Below, in pieces: positions 10,901-21,121 of a stretch of 64,000 bases of DNA. Within the stretch, counting starts at the first letter, position 1. Every line of letters starts with the position of its first letter. The stretch covers positions 87,030,593 to 87,094,592 of the forward strand of contig OY720639.1 of assembly GCA_963169105.1 (NCBI GenBank). The letters run 5' to 3'. The stretch comes from Ceriagrion tenellum (lineage: Eukaryota; Arthropoda; Insecta; Odonata; Coenagrionidae). The notes beneath the pieces were generated by a model. The model searched no databases and was not told the DNA's origin. It saw nothing but the letters and a program-made list of their open reading frames with translations. A program made the translations under genes and the position numbers.

Positions 10901-13900
10901 TGAATGCAAGTCTTTATCTTGAACGGTTTTTTTCACGCGGGATGTTTAAAACTCCTTCATTACGGAAGGTTTTCCGTGATGCTGAAAAAATTACTGCGGC
11001 AACAACATGACTTCTTTTAAAAATATATTTGATAAAACATACAAACTACACACTGTTAATTTTTTGACGATATCTAGGAGTTGTAAGTTCCTCATTTTTC
11101 AAATTAGGTTTCTCTTGAGTGAACGCACACCATTTCCCATCTAAATGGGCTGGTATTTTTTCGAATGTCGAATGTCGAAGAAAATGTCGGAAATCAGTTC
11201 AGCGATAGGCTGATATTTGTATATCTACGGAAGGGTGATATTTTTTCTTTAAAAAAAAGAGGCCAAATTTTTTAGGTGAAATAGTATTTCGCTCAAACTA
11301 GCTTGATAATTGCCACAACATATTATAGGGAATAAAATTGTGATGCAATGTTATCTGTCGGAAGGAATAATTTTCATCCCATTCAACATGAAAAAGTGGA
11401 AATCAAGACGACATTTCGGCCAAATATTAGATAGCAATAAAGCATTTACAATAGTTTAACAATGCTGCTCATGGATGTTGTCCAAAATACTTGCACAATA
11501 AGGGGAATCGAAATACAGCTTTTTTTCGAAATCGGCATTCATCTAGTGCTCATAGTTTGTGGTTTGTGGCCCTCATAACCCTTAAAAATTTCTAACTCGA
11601 TCGGATTATGTCTTCAGGCTGCGCTTTTTAGTTAAAATTTTAAATTTTTATGAAGAATTATAAACTTTGCTAATTTTCCTGATAGCTTTTAAATGTTCCC
11701 GGAATGATTTTAAGGCAAATAATTACATGTATTGCTTGTATGTTGCTTAAAATTAGCAATTTAGTGTGTAAAAATTAGGCAAAATGGTTTAATATTTCGT
11801 CAAAAATCTTCAAAAAACGCCAAATATACAGAAATGTTACGGATGTTAGGTAGACAATAACCCGCTATAATAACCCACCGACTTAAATTTACCAAGAACA
11901 ATAAGGTGATAGGATAGGAAGTAAAATTCAGCTCTTATTTTATCAACTTATCTACTATCCGTTCCATACTAAGCGTATAATAGGAAGGTCCTCGGATGAA
12001 AAAGTCAAAGAGAGATGCTACTTTGCTCTGGTCAGGCCACATCTCAAATACGCCGCGAACATTTGGGACTCTGGTCATAAAGATTTAACCAAAAAAAATC
12101 ATATACAAAACACAAAGATAAACAGCACGCTTCGTGAAAAACTGCCACAAGGGTACATATGGTGTCTCACAACTTTTAGAGGAATTAAGGTGGGAGCCCC
12201 TAGAGACTCGGAGGTTACATGCTGGGCTTAGGTTGCTAGAGAAATTCAGGTGTGTTTCAGAGCGACACAGCGAATATTATCATGACACCATACTACCTCT
12301 CTAGGCCTGACAGAAGCGATAACATTGAGAGATACACTGCTGAACAGATTGGTACAAAACTCGTTCTTTCCGCGCACAAAAAACGACCACAATAAAAACT
12401 GAGCTCCTCTTAATACACTCCCATAATACATGTCACCATTTCACCTCCCAAAACCTTTTCCCTTACATCTTTACACGGCTGGTGACCTAACTCCCCCTTG
12501 CGGCTCGCAGAGTAATATGTAGATGTCGAATTCTTTCCTTGCTCCCACTATTCTAGACATCTTGTACAAACGACTGTTCTTTACGTTATGCAATTCCTAG
12601 AACAACTATTTATCAAAAGTTGTGATTAATTACTGCCTCCAAATTTTGGAATTCTCTGCCCCATAACTTAGAACATAAAAGTTCCATTAATACATTTAAA
12701 AATATGTTATTTGATCACTTCCGAACGTGGGGTATAATTTTAAGTGGACTGTAAATTTTGAATTCAAGAGGAAAATTACTGCAGACACAAAAGGTTGAGC
12801 CACGTCAAGCCTCGCGGGCGTATGCCGCTCACCAATCGTGGGCCCATGCGGCAGGCAGCCTGATGACTCCTCGGAGGTTCCGTCGCGATGCACACCGCAC
12901 TACGTCCACAGGTAGACTTCGACATACACTCATACATCATTCACTCACGATACAAATAAAAAAAGACAAACGAAAAGTCTGGTGGCACCGCCAAGTGGTG
13001 GCGCGGCTCAACCTTGACAAACTTACGATTTGAAAACACAACTGAACATTATTAATGACTCTTCTCAAGGAAGAGCAAAATATAACTTAATGTACTTAAT
13101 GAAATCCAGCCTTAAAATTGTAATATTGTTTCTTTTTCTACCCTCTTTTTATTTTTGTTTCCAATCATTGCATCAATGTGTTTGTCTTGTGTTGCATTCA
13201 TATCTTTTTGTCCAGAAAAACAGCATGTCGAATCCCAACTATAAAATTGTATTCCTGTATCTCCTTGAGTCAATTTTAAAATCTTATTTATTTTTCGTTG
13301 TACATTTTGCTGTCAAACTTGGCTGAACTGCGTCAATCAACCGCATAAATGCTGCCAAATTTGTGTTCTTCTTTTTGCTGAGGCGAGTGTTTCATTTTTT
13401 TGTCAGAGAATTTCGCTCCAAGGGTGATATATTAAATATATATTCTATTCTAGAAACAACGACTTATTTTCTTCTCCCGTCACTGGTGATCCAAGAGAGC
13501 TAATTTCCGTTTTTGAAAGATTTTACTGTGATAATTAGAGCTTCATTCTGTCATTTCTTGCACACACGATTATTTTTGTTCCATTTTTTATTGCAGTTCG
13601 TATGAGGACAAACTTCGGCACTATTCCATCACTACTAGAAAGCCCTAGTTTGTCTTGTTGGCTTCTTTTTATTGTTATATTTTCTTATGTTTACATATTT
13701 CATCAAGGGAAGTAGCTTTTTGTGAATTTTATTCATTAATCGCGTGAGTTCAAATTAACGAGGTCAATGTTGGCCTTCACCTAATTTTTCATCCCTACTC
13801 CAGCATTTTCTCTTTCTGTACAAATTTGAGCTTTCTTTTGTATTTTCTCACAGAAGCAATAATTGTTGTGAATGTTCCTTTTTCCGGGATTCATTCCGCG

Positions 13901-16900
13901 ATGTATGTTTAAAACAACAATATCTCGCTGGTCCTCCTGCCAGCTTCATCAGGTTAACTGAACAGAAGATGGTGAAGCTGGCAGGAAGACCAGCGAGATA
14001 TTGTTGTTTTAAACATACATCGCGGAATGAATCCCGGAAAAAGGAACATTCAAAACTGCATCCGCGGAAGCCTACGAGCAAACTATTGTTGTTTTATTTT
14101 TTTGCAGTTTGGAAAATGATGGCAATATGTTGGCACTATCCCATCGACCCTTGAAAAGTAATGAGATTTTCGAAGTAATCCTGGAAAAGAAGCATAGTCG
14201 GGTGGCACATTCGTTAGGAATTGGTTTGACGACGGAAACGCCTGCTACCGCTTCGACATTCAAGCATATCAACAACATTGTGTAAGTGATGCATTCATTG
14301 AGCTCTTATCCCAAAGCTTTCAGCATAGATTAAGGCATAAATAATTATAATAACTAATTCATTCCTTGTAACACATGCTATAGCAGAATACGAGGTACAT
14401 CCTGAGTTCCGTTCCATCCAAAGTAAGCTCCGTTTGTACTTCTTGCAACCACGGCGCTGCGATCGCAGTTTCGCGCATGCGTGGTACTTACCCTGACCTG
14501 TAGAGAAGGAGCTGACGCCATTTTGAGTTGGCTGATTGTTGTGTGCGCTTCGTGGTGCTTGTTGGAAATGGGGAATGGAATTGAAAATCCCGCCAACGAT
14601 GACTGCTCACCATTGGCATTGTTTTGATTCATAACAATGCCCATCCTCACGCTACGCATGTTAAAAAACAATATTTACAGAACATAGAAACAATTAACCA
14701 ACTTCCACACAGTCCGTACCTCGCTCATAGTGCCTTCCAGGTTTTTTACTCCTGAAATCGAACATTGGTGGCTAGAGTTTCAACAAGAACTACGATATCA
14801 AGAGCATGTTGTTACTCGGTTGACATCACAGGTGGCACTTTGTATGAAGAGAGAGTACTTGTGTGCTTGTGCCCCCATATGAAAAATGCTTACAAAATGG
14901 TGGGAGTTTTGTATAAAAATAGTTTAAGGTCTAATGAGTTCTTCACGATATTTATTTTAGAATATACACTTGTTTCCTTAGCCCTGTGGGATGTAACTAA
15001 CATTCTGGATGCACCGCATATAGATTTTATTTCACCGTAGAGTACAAGGGATATAGGTTGCCCTGATTGAAATATTTCTCTAAGAAAAAATATTTCTGTT
15101 TTAGGATTACCAACTCTTCAATTACATATGCGTGTGGTGGTAAGAAATATTAACATACAGTAGAAATTGAATGTTCAACTTGGTTGACGTGTTACAAAGT
15201 ATTGAATGCCAGTTAACTGCTGGAACGTAGGAATGAAACATAATTGAATAAAATCCGCGAAATAATCAAAAAAATTTCATTCCGGAGTACAAATGATTTT
15301 TAAAAATGTAACTGCAATAAGTAAAAATTCATGGACCAATGGAAAAGCTGACTATGAAACATCTAGAAGCCTTTGAAACCTGGTGCTGGAGGAGGATGCA
15401 GAAGATAAAATGTACGGACAAAATAAGAAATGATGAAGTGTACAGAAACATAAAAGAGGAGAGGACCATATAGAATACTATACAGAAAAGAAAAACGAGA
15501 TAGGTTGCACACACCTTGAGACACAATTGGTTCGTGAAGTACGCAGTTAAAGTTAAAATTGAAAGAAAAGTCCGCAGAGGAGGAAGACTCAGGAGTATGT
15601 CCTTGGACCAGGACCAAGTACATAGGAAGAGATACCCGGAGGTAGGAAAACTAGCATTAAGAAAGAGTGGAGGGCGGCAGTCAACCAATCTTAGGATAGA
15701 ACAACCAAAACTGAATAAAATTAAAATTCTAAGCTGTTTTTATTCAGTAACCAACTCCATACTAACCTTTCAAAACTCGATACAACAGTTTCCTTTGAAA
15801 TATGAGGTGGTAGTGTACAAAGTACTATTTTAGGTCCCAAATATTTATGTCATGTTCTAAACAGTACCATTTTCGGCCTGGGTATAAATAGTTTATAAAC
15901 ACTTCATAACAAATTTGATCTGGGCTTGGGTAATTCGCCACGACGGGTATAGAAAATACTAGGCACTTAAAAAAACAAATGTATGTCTTAATGGTATAGT
16001 TTTCAGTGTTCTGAAAACGGGGAGCGAATGCGTAGTACTTGGCATCCGTATAATTACTCTAACACAGAGTGCGATAATATCAAAAACTTTCCATAGTAAC
16101 ATGTTCTGTTTACAAACACGGGTACTTGTTGAACCACCCTCGTATTCCTCACCAATCAAATTACATAAATATTTAAGTAATATCATAAATATTCTCCCAT
16201 ATTATATAAGCGTTCTCTCTCTTAATATCTTTTTTCTGAGCCGTAAGCAATAGTTTTTTAAATGGACTCCACTCCAATACTCAACGGCGCTTTTATTTTC
16301 CATCTATTCACAAACTGTTGAACACAGGCTATAAATTATTCCCCAACCTGTACAGGGAGGCTAATCTCTACCAGCCTCGTTTCTCGCACGTGTTAGCTGT
16401 TATTTATTTTTTCGTCGGGTATGAAAATGAAATCTCATGCACCAAAATATACTTTGTATGACACATTATACGGCATCCAAAAAAATGCTTTTGATTTTCA
16501 GGAATATGTCTTGGGCACTTTATGACGGCGTTATGTTCCAAAACGGGATAAAGACGTTGGATATCTATGGACTGAATGTACAGAAATTGTCGGTATGTAT
16601 TCAGAAATTCTTTTAACATTACGGTGTTAGATCCTGAAATAGCGTCCGTATGTCACTGCGCGCGTTCGTGGCGTCTGAGAGAAAATTTGTGGTTATTACT
16701 GTTTTGATTTCATGCGTAACAGTAAGATAAGTAAAACGCCATGATGATAATATCATCAGGGTTACAAGCCTTCAGCGACAATTAATCTGGTAATCTCTTT
16801 CAGCTCGCCAAACTGTACTCTGAGAACACACTTCAGCGGTCAAAAATGTATTTTTTCAAAAAATTTGAATTCATGTTGCAGATGTTCTTGTAATGAAGAT

Positions 16901-18655
16901 GAATGGCCAATTCATTATAAACCAAATGAAACATACCTAATCCTTTGATGACCCATGTCCAGCTAGTACAGATGGGGATGCGGATGGGCAGCTAGGCCAC
17001 CGCATAAAAATTATTTTCTCGCGCTTGAAATGGGAGCCAAATATAACTCGACGTAGGTAATTTTTCATCATAAAATTACATGAGTTACTCATTTTGAAAC
17101 TCTTACTACATTTTTAATACACCGAATCGTCTTTTCTTGTCGTTTTCAAGTGATGATGGTAAAAGTGTTCTTAAATGGTGCTACACAATGCAATTTACCG
17201 GCATCAATTAGGCGTTTAAAAAAAGTCTTGCATTATCTTGTGATGAGAGAATGATATTGAAAGCCTTTATCTAAATGATGGAATAAGAGTTATGTAGTTT
17301 AAACTGTCATTTTTTAAGCTATTGGCACTTTTATCCCAGAGAGCGGGCAGCGGTGCTGCCGCTAGTTGCTCATTCTCGCGCTCCATCTGCGCAGTCTGTT
17401 AACATTCTCAAAAAGGTTAAGTGGCTTAAACTTTGATTAATTCATAACGATATACTCTACATAAGATAATACATATCGTTCGGTATATCATATAGTATAA
17501 ACTATTACTGTAAAAGACTTGGTATACCTGAAAATCAAAATGCTCCCATTTGCATTCTTAACCGATACGACTAATTAGACGTGGTTGAAAAGGTTGGAAA
17601 GCACGGTTCAGGTGTTGGGATTTTGCTGAATAACAGCCAATTGAAATGTCTGCCACGAATAACTTACAGAACAACGAGTTAAACGTACAACAGAGCGGTG
17701 TTGCTTTTTTTATTAACTTGAAACATGAATGAGCGCCAAAACTAAAAAAGTGGACAAAAGTAAAGCAAACTTACATAGATGCCGAGAGAGGGCAGCATTT
17801 TGCGTTCCTGCATTTTTCAATGCAATTTTTGGCCCTCTCTTGCTTCTATTTTAAGGTTGATTTTCGAGAAAAATGTGAGATTTTTAAGCTAAAACATGTC
17901 TTTCAGACAAATACGAGGCGTAAAAGGAATTCGATTGAAAGAATTGGAAATTTCATTTATTTAGCCTCCCAATAAAATAATCCTAGCCCTCTATCTTGAG
18001 TGAAAGTTCTTTTAAAAAACAAAAAAATATGATACCACTGCAAAGAACCAAATGCTTAGCATGGACCGCCAGGGGTGGGGCCTTTCGGGGCCCTGAGGTC
18101 TTTTTAACATAGTCTATGTTATAACCAGATATATTTTCTATATGCATGCCGAATTTCAGCTCAATCGGTCGAGTAGTTTCTGCATGATGAACCCTTTGAG
18201 TACGGCATGGCGTCATATCACGTCATGGTTGTCTTGACGCTGGTGCTGATGACGTGATATCACGTCAAGTGCACCGTGAGTGTTTCAGCTTTCACTATGG
18301 AACTTTTACTTGGCCCCCTAGTGAAAGCTGGAACCCTCAAAGTGCCCATGACGTCATATCACGTCATCAGCACCAGCGTAAAAAAATCATGACGTGATAT
18401 CACGTCATGTCACACTCAAAGGGTTAAGCAACAGACAGATAGTTAGAAACCATCACATTTTTATATCTTAGTGAGGATTATTACATTTTTCAGGAGGGGG
18501 CCCGCATTGGAGTAATGAGAAGCAACACGGGGAGTCTCCATTTCTACCTGAACGGCGTTGATCAAGGACCCGCAGCATCGAACGTCCCCTATCCAGTTTA
18601 CGGGGTTGTCGAACTTCGGGGACATGCAGTCACGGCGACCATTGTAGATCACTGA
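4663..18655 (+). CDS. Secreted neuralized-homology-repeat (NHR) protein, five exons
   Basis: Joined exons 4663-4951, 7387-7507, 14108-14281, 16502-16592 and 18494-18655 give 278 codons and a stop. Residues 1 to about 24 are a signal peptide (MRYAVAVAIAVFLLFHHAIV). Residues 28-97 form a small domain with Cys28 and Cys82 and the pattern FFxLxV...GxGW...ECxG. Residues 116-276 are one whole NHR: FHTRCG, SHRPLKSNEIFEV, SLGIGLTTETP, WALYDG, GVMRSNTGSLHFYLNGVDQG, VYGVVELRG. There is no RING, second NHR or membrane segment, and the protein stops right after the NHR. Established: NHR is the beta-sandwich ligand-binding module of the intracellular Neuralized E3 ligases. Inferred: this copy is exported; sequons at N70 and N196 agree. 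All introns are GT-AG with phases 1, 2, 2, 0. The start is the first ATG after the TATA box. The ligand is unknown. Confidence 0.9.
5641..5907. repeat. Long near-perfect inverted repeat, Penelope-like
   Basis: Two arms of about 115 bp are almost exact reverse complements, separated by roughly 40 bp. They include gaagacgcccccaggaagag and its mirror. Similar text occurs in the terminal repeats of Penelope-like elements, so this is probably a head-to-head remnant of such ends. It would form a strong hairpin in the pre-mRNA. Confidence 0.65.
6535..7215 (-). mobile_element. 5'-truncated LINE (copy B) inside intron 1
   Basis: This is the same family as the copy at 1200 in reverse orientation. The complement of the (GTAGAT) tail lies at about 6538-6556, and the reverse-transcriptase tail reads leftward from 7200, with words for FALGRPHLEYVARIWDSDHE. 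It is broken by frameshifts. Confidence 0.7.
7387..7507 (+). CDS. Exon 2, plus NHR gene: start of the NHR domain
   Basis: This exon starts after TTTTTTCAG (phase 1) and ends at AA|GTAAGT (phase 2), 121 nt. It encodes residues 97-136 and two bases of codon 137. The last 21 residues (FHTRCGNSVAVLNDGKTIQR) are the first NHR strand pair, with the family's invariant FHxxxG. The paralogous exon at 30937-31051 is 115 nt and in the same phases. Confidence 0.9.
7835..8945. mobile_element. Element bounded by diverged inverted repeats
   Basis: The left text ttttgggcgcgagcctctt and, 50 bp on, gacgtttggacgcaggcac reappear reverse-complemented at about 8820-8915 as gtttgggcgcgagcctgtt and gacgtttgggcgcaggg. 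The 1.1-kb interval therefore looks like a non-autonomous DNA element. No transposase ORF and no clear target duplication are visible. Confidence 0.5.
8331..8503. mobile_element. 173-bp MITE nested in the larger element
   Basis: The left end GGGTGCGTTCCGTTTCACGC and the reverse complement of the right end GGGTGCGTTCCGTTTCGCGC differ at one base. The interior is GC-rich, unlike its surroundings, and has no ORF of its own. Confidence 0.65.
9531..9941 (+). pseudogene. DUF4817-type transposase N-terminus
   Basis: The second half of this 136-codon frame, from the ATG at 9621, starts MATTEQKAFCVLQFTRSEFL and continues with IIRRWYHQF and NTGRPRPTEELVELVRESF. This is the helix-turn-helix DNA-binding region of mariner/Tc1-like elements known as DUF4817. 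The frame ends in two stops (about 9939) and no catalytic domain follows, so the element is truncated. The 5' part (SNIRRWCHRLK) repeats the later SDNIIRRWYHQFK, a partial internal duplication ahead of the real start. Being inside intron 2, it is not expected to be expressed. Confidence 0.7.
10020..10225 (-). mobile_element. LINE C-terminal fragment
   Basis: On the minus strand this reads RPKKEHVEQIVEDTG, a stop, then LKRLAQDRAEWRRKTTSANQ, the usual end of a LINE polyprotein. It is a decayed fragment of the same broad type as the element at 32673-34165. Confidence 0.7.
11970..12535 (+). mobile_element. 5'-truncated LINE (copy C)
   Basis: The copy starts within the reverse-transcriptase tail (RCYFALVRPHLKYAANIWDS) and ends in a (GTAGAT) stretch near 12520. 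It belongs to the 1200 family and lies in sense inside intron 2. Confidence 0.72.
13597..13648 (+). pseudogene. Decayed duplicate of exon 3
   Basis: After a good acceptor (TTTTTTATTGCAG) the sequence aligns to exon 3 at 14108: both have ttgcagtt and, about 20 nt later, ggcactat(t/c)ccatc. A 4-nt net deletion puts the copy out of frame with true exon 3. In the phase carried from exon 2 it reads SYEDKLRHYSITTRKP and then hits TAG. Inclusion would truncate the protein inside the NHR. Chance similarity is possible but unlikely given the shared splice site. Confidence 0.5.
13870..14051. repeat. Fold-back repeat just before exon 3
   Basis: Arms of about 82 bp (gaatgttcctttttccggga ... cagcttcatca and its mirror) are nearly exact complements with a loop of about 16 bp. 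The arm text is of the kind found at Penelope-like element ends. It sits 57 bp upstream of exon 3, between the decayed duplicate and the true exon. Confidence 0.7.
14108..14281 (+). CDS. Exon 3, plus NHR gene: NHR core
   Basis: The acceptor TTTTTTTGCAG is in phase 2 and the donor ATTGT|GTAAGT is in phase 2; length 174 nt. It encodes residues 138-194 and shares codons 137 and 195. It carries the NHR hallmarks SHRPLKSNEIFEV and SLGIGLTTETP. If intron 3 were retained, the frame would stop at a TAA overlapping the donor. Confidence 0.92.
15375..15710 (+). mobile_element. 3' end of LINE (same family as 1-292)
   Basis: It shares gtacagaaa, gaagtacgcagttaaagtt and the 3' terminus caaccaatcttaggat with the two copies at the left edge of the window. 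It is fragmented by stops in all frames. Confidence 0.65.
16075..16157 (-). mobile_element. Mariner terminal fragment
   Basis: Read on the minus strand it starts ACGAGGGTGGTTCAACAAGT and continues into gttactatggaaa. Starting CGAGGGTGGTTC is typical of mariner terminal inverted repeats. A second copy in plus orientation is at 28752-28840. No transposase follows. Confidence 0.65.
16502..16592 (+). CDS. Exon 4, plus NHR gene
   Basis: This 91-nt exon runs from TGATTTTCAG (phase 2) to TTGTCG|GTATGT (phase 0). It encodes residues 195 (last base) to 225, beginning NMSWALYDGVMFQNG and ending VQKLS, equivalent to the W..S..VM.NG strand of NHR domains. Asn196 is in an N-x-S/T sequon, and the paralogue has one (NQT) at exactly the same place. 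It is too short for an ORF caller and was found by phase and paralogue alignment. Confidence 0.88.
16593..18493 (+). other. Intron 4 of the plus NHR gene
   Basis: This 1.9-kb intron contains a TTAA-flanked miniature transposon (18192-18423). The rest is AT-rich; I see no other feature between 16600 and 18180. Confidence 0.75.
18192..18423. mobile_element. piggyBac-like MITE with four CRE-like palindromes
   Basis: The ends CCCTTTGAGT mirror each other. The right flank is TTAA and the left is TGAA, a one-base change from the TTAA target duplication used by piggyBac. The interior has four copies of a TGACGT(G/C)ATATCACGTCA-like palindrome (about 18208, 18250, 18350, 18389), two per arm. Each contains the CREB/ATF half-site TGACGT or its complement. 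Confidence 0.75.
18494..18655 (+). CDS. Exon 5, plus NHR gene: C-terminal NHR strands and stop
   Basis: The exon starts after CATTTTTCAG in phase 0 and encodes the last 53 residues and TGA. It contains the most conserved NHR segment: GVMRSNTGSLHFYLNGVDQG, then VYGVVELRGHAV. The protein ends 11 residues after that motif, where Neuralized proteins would continue to a second NHR or RING. Confidence 0.93.
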   Translation, partial: EGARIGVMRSNTGSLHFYLNGVDQGPAASNVPYPVYGVVELRGHAVTATIVDH

Positions 18656-18992
18656 GGGAATTTTATGTGTGAAGAGATTGAAATAATATATTTGGTTTTA
18701 TTGTGACCCAAGTGTCTCTATATGGGGTGAATCAATGTGTTTTTCTCAACTTCAACATTCGTGAGCCTATTTAAAAAAAATCATTTCATGCATCTTTCCA
18801 ATTCACTCCTAGTTTTGAATTGTAATAAGGCTCTTCGTAAGTTTTATATTTTTTTTTGTTTTTACAAGAATTCTGTCATGATTGACACTTTTGCTTCATT
18901 ATCCCTTTGGTTAATCATTTTCTTTGTGTATAATACCCCCGTCACAATACTTTTCATCTAACCTGGCCTAAAGCTGTCCATCTTAACTTCAG

Positions 18993-18998
18993 AATAAA
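18993..18998 (+). terminator. Candidate polyadenylation signal
   Basis: AATAAA is 338 nt after the stop codon of the plus NHR gene and is the first canonical hexamer I find there. Confidence 0.45.
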
Positions 18999-19429
18999 TT
19001 TGAAAATATCATATTATATCCAAATGATTGCTCTTAATATTTGTATTACACTGAATGCCTTAGATAAGTTGGTTAGAACTTGATAAATAAGTCGATAAGA
19101 TGGAAGAATATTCTTCTAATTGTTTTATACTAGGGGAGACGGGGTCTAGTTGTTACACTTTTTTCCCATGTTATTTTTTACCCTAACAGACTTCTAGTAT
19201 TTCAGTGAATTCGCTTCTGATGTTAGTCCGTTTGATAAAGTTTATTAAACAATTGTTTACAGGGTGTAAAGCCATGAAATTATTCACAAAACTAAAATTC
19301 TTGTCAGAGTGCATAATGTAACAAGTTACCCCCTCATGGGGTAAGTTGTTTCGTAGATTAAAAAGACAGGAAAATACAATAAATTTTGTCATTTTACAAT
19401 TTTTATTTCATGATGGAACATTAGATATT

Positions 19430-19944
19430 TAATTCTGCCACTTCTACTCTGATTAGGAATCCTCTTCATCATCGTTGGAGTTACAATTTGTACAAACGTA
19501 ATACATGTTGTATCAGGCACAGCGATCGTGAGCCCATCCTTGACATGTGGTGCACTGAAGCCCCTCGGTTGGCGGCCTGGAGCCAGAGTAAGGCTCCGCA
19601 CATTCAATACGTAAGCAGTCTTCCTCCTCAGAGAAATCCACTACTTTGGATTTTCTTTTTAACAATGCAGCTTTCTTATTTTCACGTGCCTGAGAGGATA
19701 CCAGGGGTCGTTTTGGCGTGATCTTGACTTTCTGTGCCTCAGCTTCTAATGCTGCTTTGACGGGAGAATCTGTCAAAACAGCACTCACCCTTGTCTTCCT
19801 TCGTCGAGTCTTATTTATACGAGCGGAAGCTTTTGGGAAAGTTCTTAATAAATCAGTACTCACATGATTCATTCTTTTTTTCCGGTATGTCTGGTGTCGA
19901 TGCCATCGCTGCCACTTTTGAAGTAGAGGGCATACTAATGACAT
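19430..19944 (-). pseudogene. Tail of the Tigger transposase with PHD-like zinc finger
   Basis: The frame 19944-19513 gives a basic, Ser/Pro-rich linker (TPVKAALEAEAQ-like text) and ends CTTCQGWAHDRCA with a TGA. The same frame then reads YVCTNC followed by an acidic NDDEED tail. The CxxC...WxHxxC...CxxC order is that of a PHD-type finger, so one premature stop splits the finger. Fusion of PHD-like fingers to pogo-class transposases is known in arthropods. Confidence 0.7.
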
Positions 19945-20014
19945 CTACAGGACTTGTCAGTGACACTTGTGGTTCTGGTCCCATAGCATGTGCTCTTGTC
20001 GAAAGGGTAGGGCT

Positions 20015-21121
20015 TCAGGAGACATTTTCTGACATTGGTGCTTTATCTCCAGATTTCACAGGTGATTTGGTCACATCTTCATGGTAAAGACGGTCACTTT
20101 GAGCAGAAGGCAAAAAATCCTCTTCTGTAAAAATGTCTCTATTGAATGGCCATATACCAGTCACTTGTAATCCAGCCTTGATATTTTTTGGCGTTAGAAC
20201 ATTAGGCAATGCCTGGCGCACTACTGAAGGAATGCCATGTATGGTTATAGTTTTTCCTGGATTGTTCTTCATCCATGCATCAGAGGCGCTGTTGGTAAAT
20301 TTCTTAAAGGGACCAAACACAGAACTGTCCAAGGGCTGCAATTTGTGAGTCGTATGCGGTGGAAAAGACAATAACACTACGCCATTTTCCTTGGCTATGT
20401 CTAATACTGAAATATAAAGGTGCGAATGATGATTATCGAGAAGAAGAAGAATCGGTCTTTCTCTAGTAGCCCTGGAATGGCAAATGAAATGTCTCATGAA
20501 TGAATGGAAATCTTGCCCTGTCATATATCCTGACTTGTTGGCAGATCCTGCGCTTCCTTCTGGTCCATTAGCAGTGAAATAGTCCCGGAAGTTTTTTCTG
20601 GGAAACAAAAAGAATGACGGTATAGAGTTTCCGCTTGCATTGACAGCCACTGCTACAGGAACCAGAGTTTCCCTCTCGGCGGACGTAACAGCACCGACCT
20701 GCTTCACTCCTCTCCTCGCTATAATTTTGACAGGTGTTTGAACTGTAGCGACTGCAGTCTCATCCACATTATACACATCTTGACACTGGAACTTATAGCC
20801 TGTATTGTGCCTGTTGAAGCTTGTAGCTCTGCTTAGGCTTGTAGCTAGTGGTGTCCGAATAGAGAGTACACATTTTCTTTTGAGGAATCCAGACAACCAA
20901 TCAGTCGATGCATGTCCTGTGTCACCCCAACCATTAGGATATGTTACATTATTTGTTACGGCATATGGATATGCTAGACTTCTCACTTCCTTAGTTGAGA
21001 GGCCATAGTATAGCTTAGAAGATTTCTCTATGTATTGTTGAAGCTCTTCCTCCTGTTCATCTGAGAAGACCTGGCGAGGGCGTTTATATCCAACATCTGG
21101 CACACATGACTCTTCTAAATT
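20015..21121 (-). pseudogene. Tigger/pogo transposase, DDE_1 domain
   Basis: The open frame of about 370 codons carries the three acidic catalytic positions in context: YNVDETAV, LLLLDNHHSHL and KLQPLDSSVFGPFKK. It ends GLQVTGIWPFNRDIF, a family signature. A T-rich acceptor (TTTATTTTTAG) at 21122 suggests this is the second exon. The HTH sits upstream on the minus strand at about 21345-21220, reading CTSLRKAAQKYQINFMTLQR. After 20015 the frame breaks with TGA and continues in other frames, so the source gene is dead although the DDE core is almost intact. Confidence 0.85.

Larger units (their letters stand above)
7508..14107 (+). other. Intron 2 of the plus NHR gene
   Basis: This 6.6-kb intron is the longest. 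It contains an inverted-repeat element (7835-8945) with a nested short MITE, a transposase N-terminus (9531-9941), LINE pieces (10020-10225, 11970-12535), a decayed duplicate of exon 3 (13597-13648) and a fold-back repeat (13870-14051). The stretches 10226-11960 and 12540-13560 are AT-rich and show only a small perfect hairpin at 10865-10885. Confidence 0.75.
14282..16501 (+). other. Intron 3 of the plus NHR gene
   Basis: This 2.2-kb intron holds a LINE tail (15375-15710) and a mariner terminal fragment (16075-16157). The stretch 14300-15370 has no recognised gene or repeat; an antisense 97-codon frame at 14378-14671 shows no domain and is probably chance. Confidence 0.75.

Noticed and set aside
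14378..14671. 97-codon antisense frame in intron 3
   Set aside because: No domain; it lies within the confirmed intron between exons 3 and 4 and has no paralogous counterpart.
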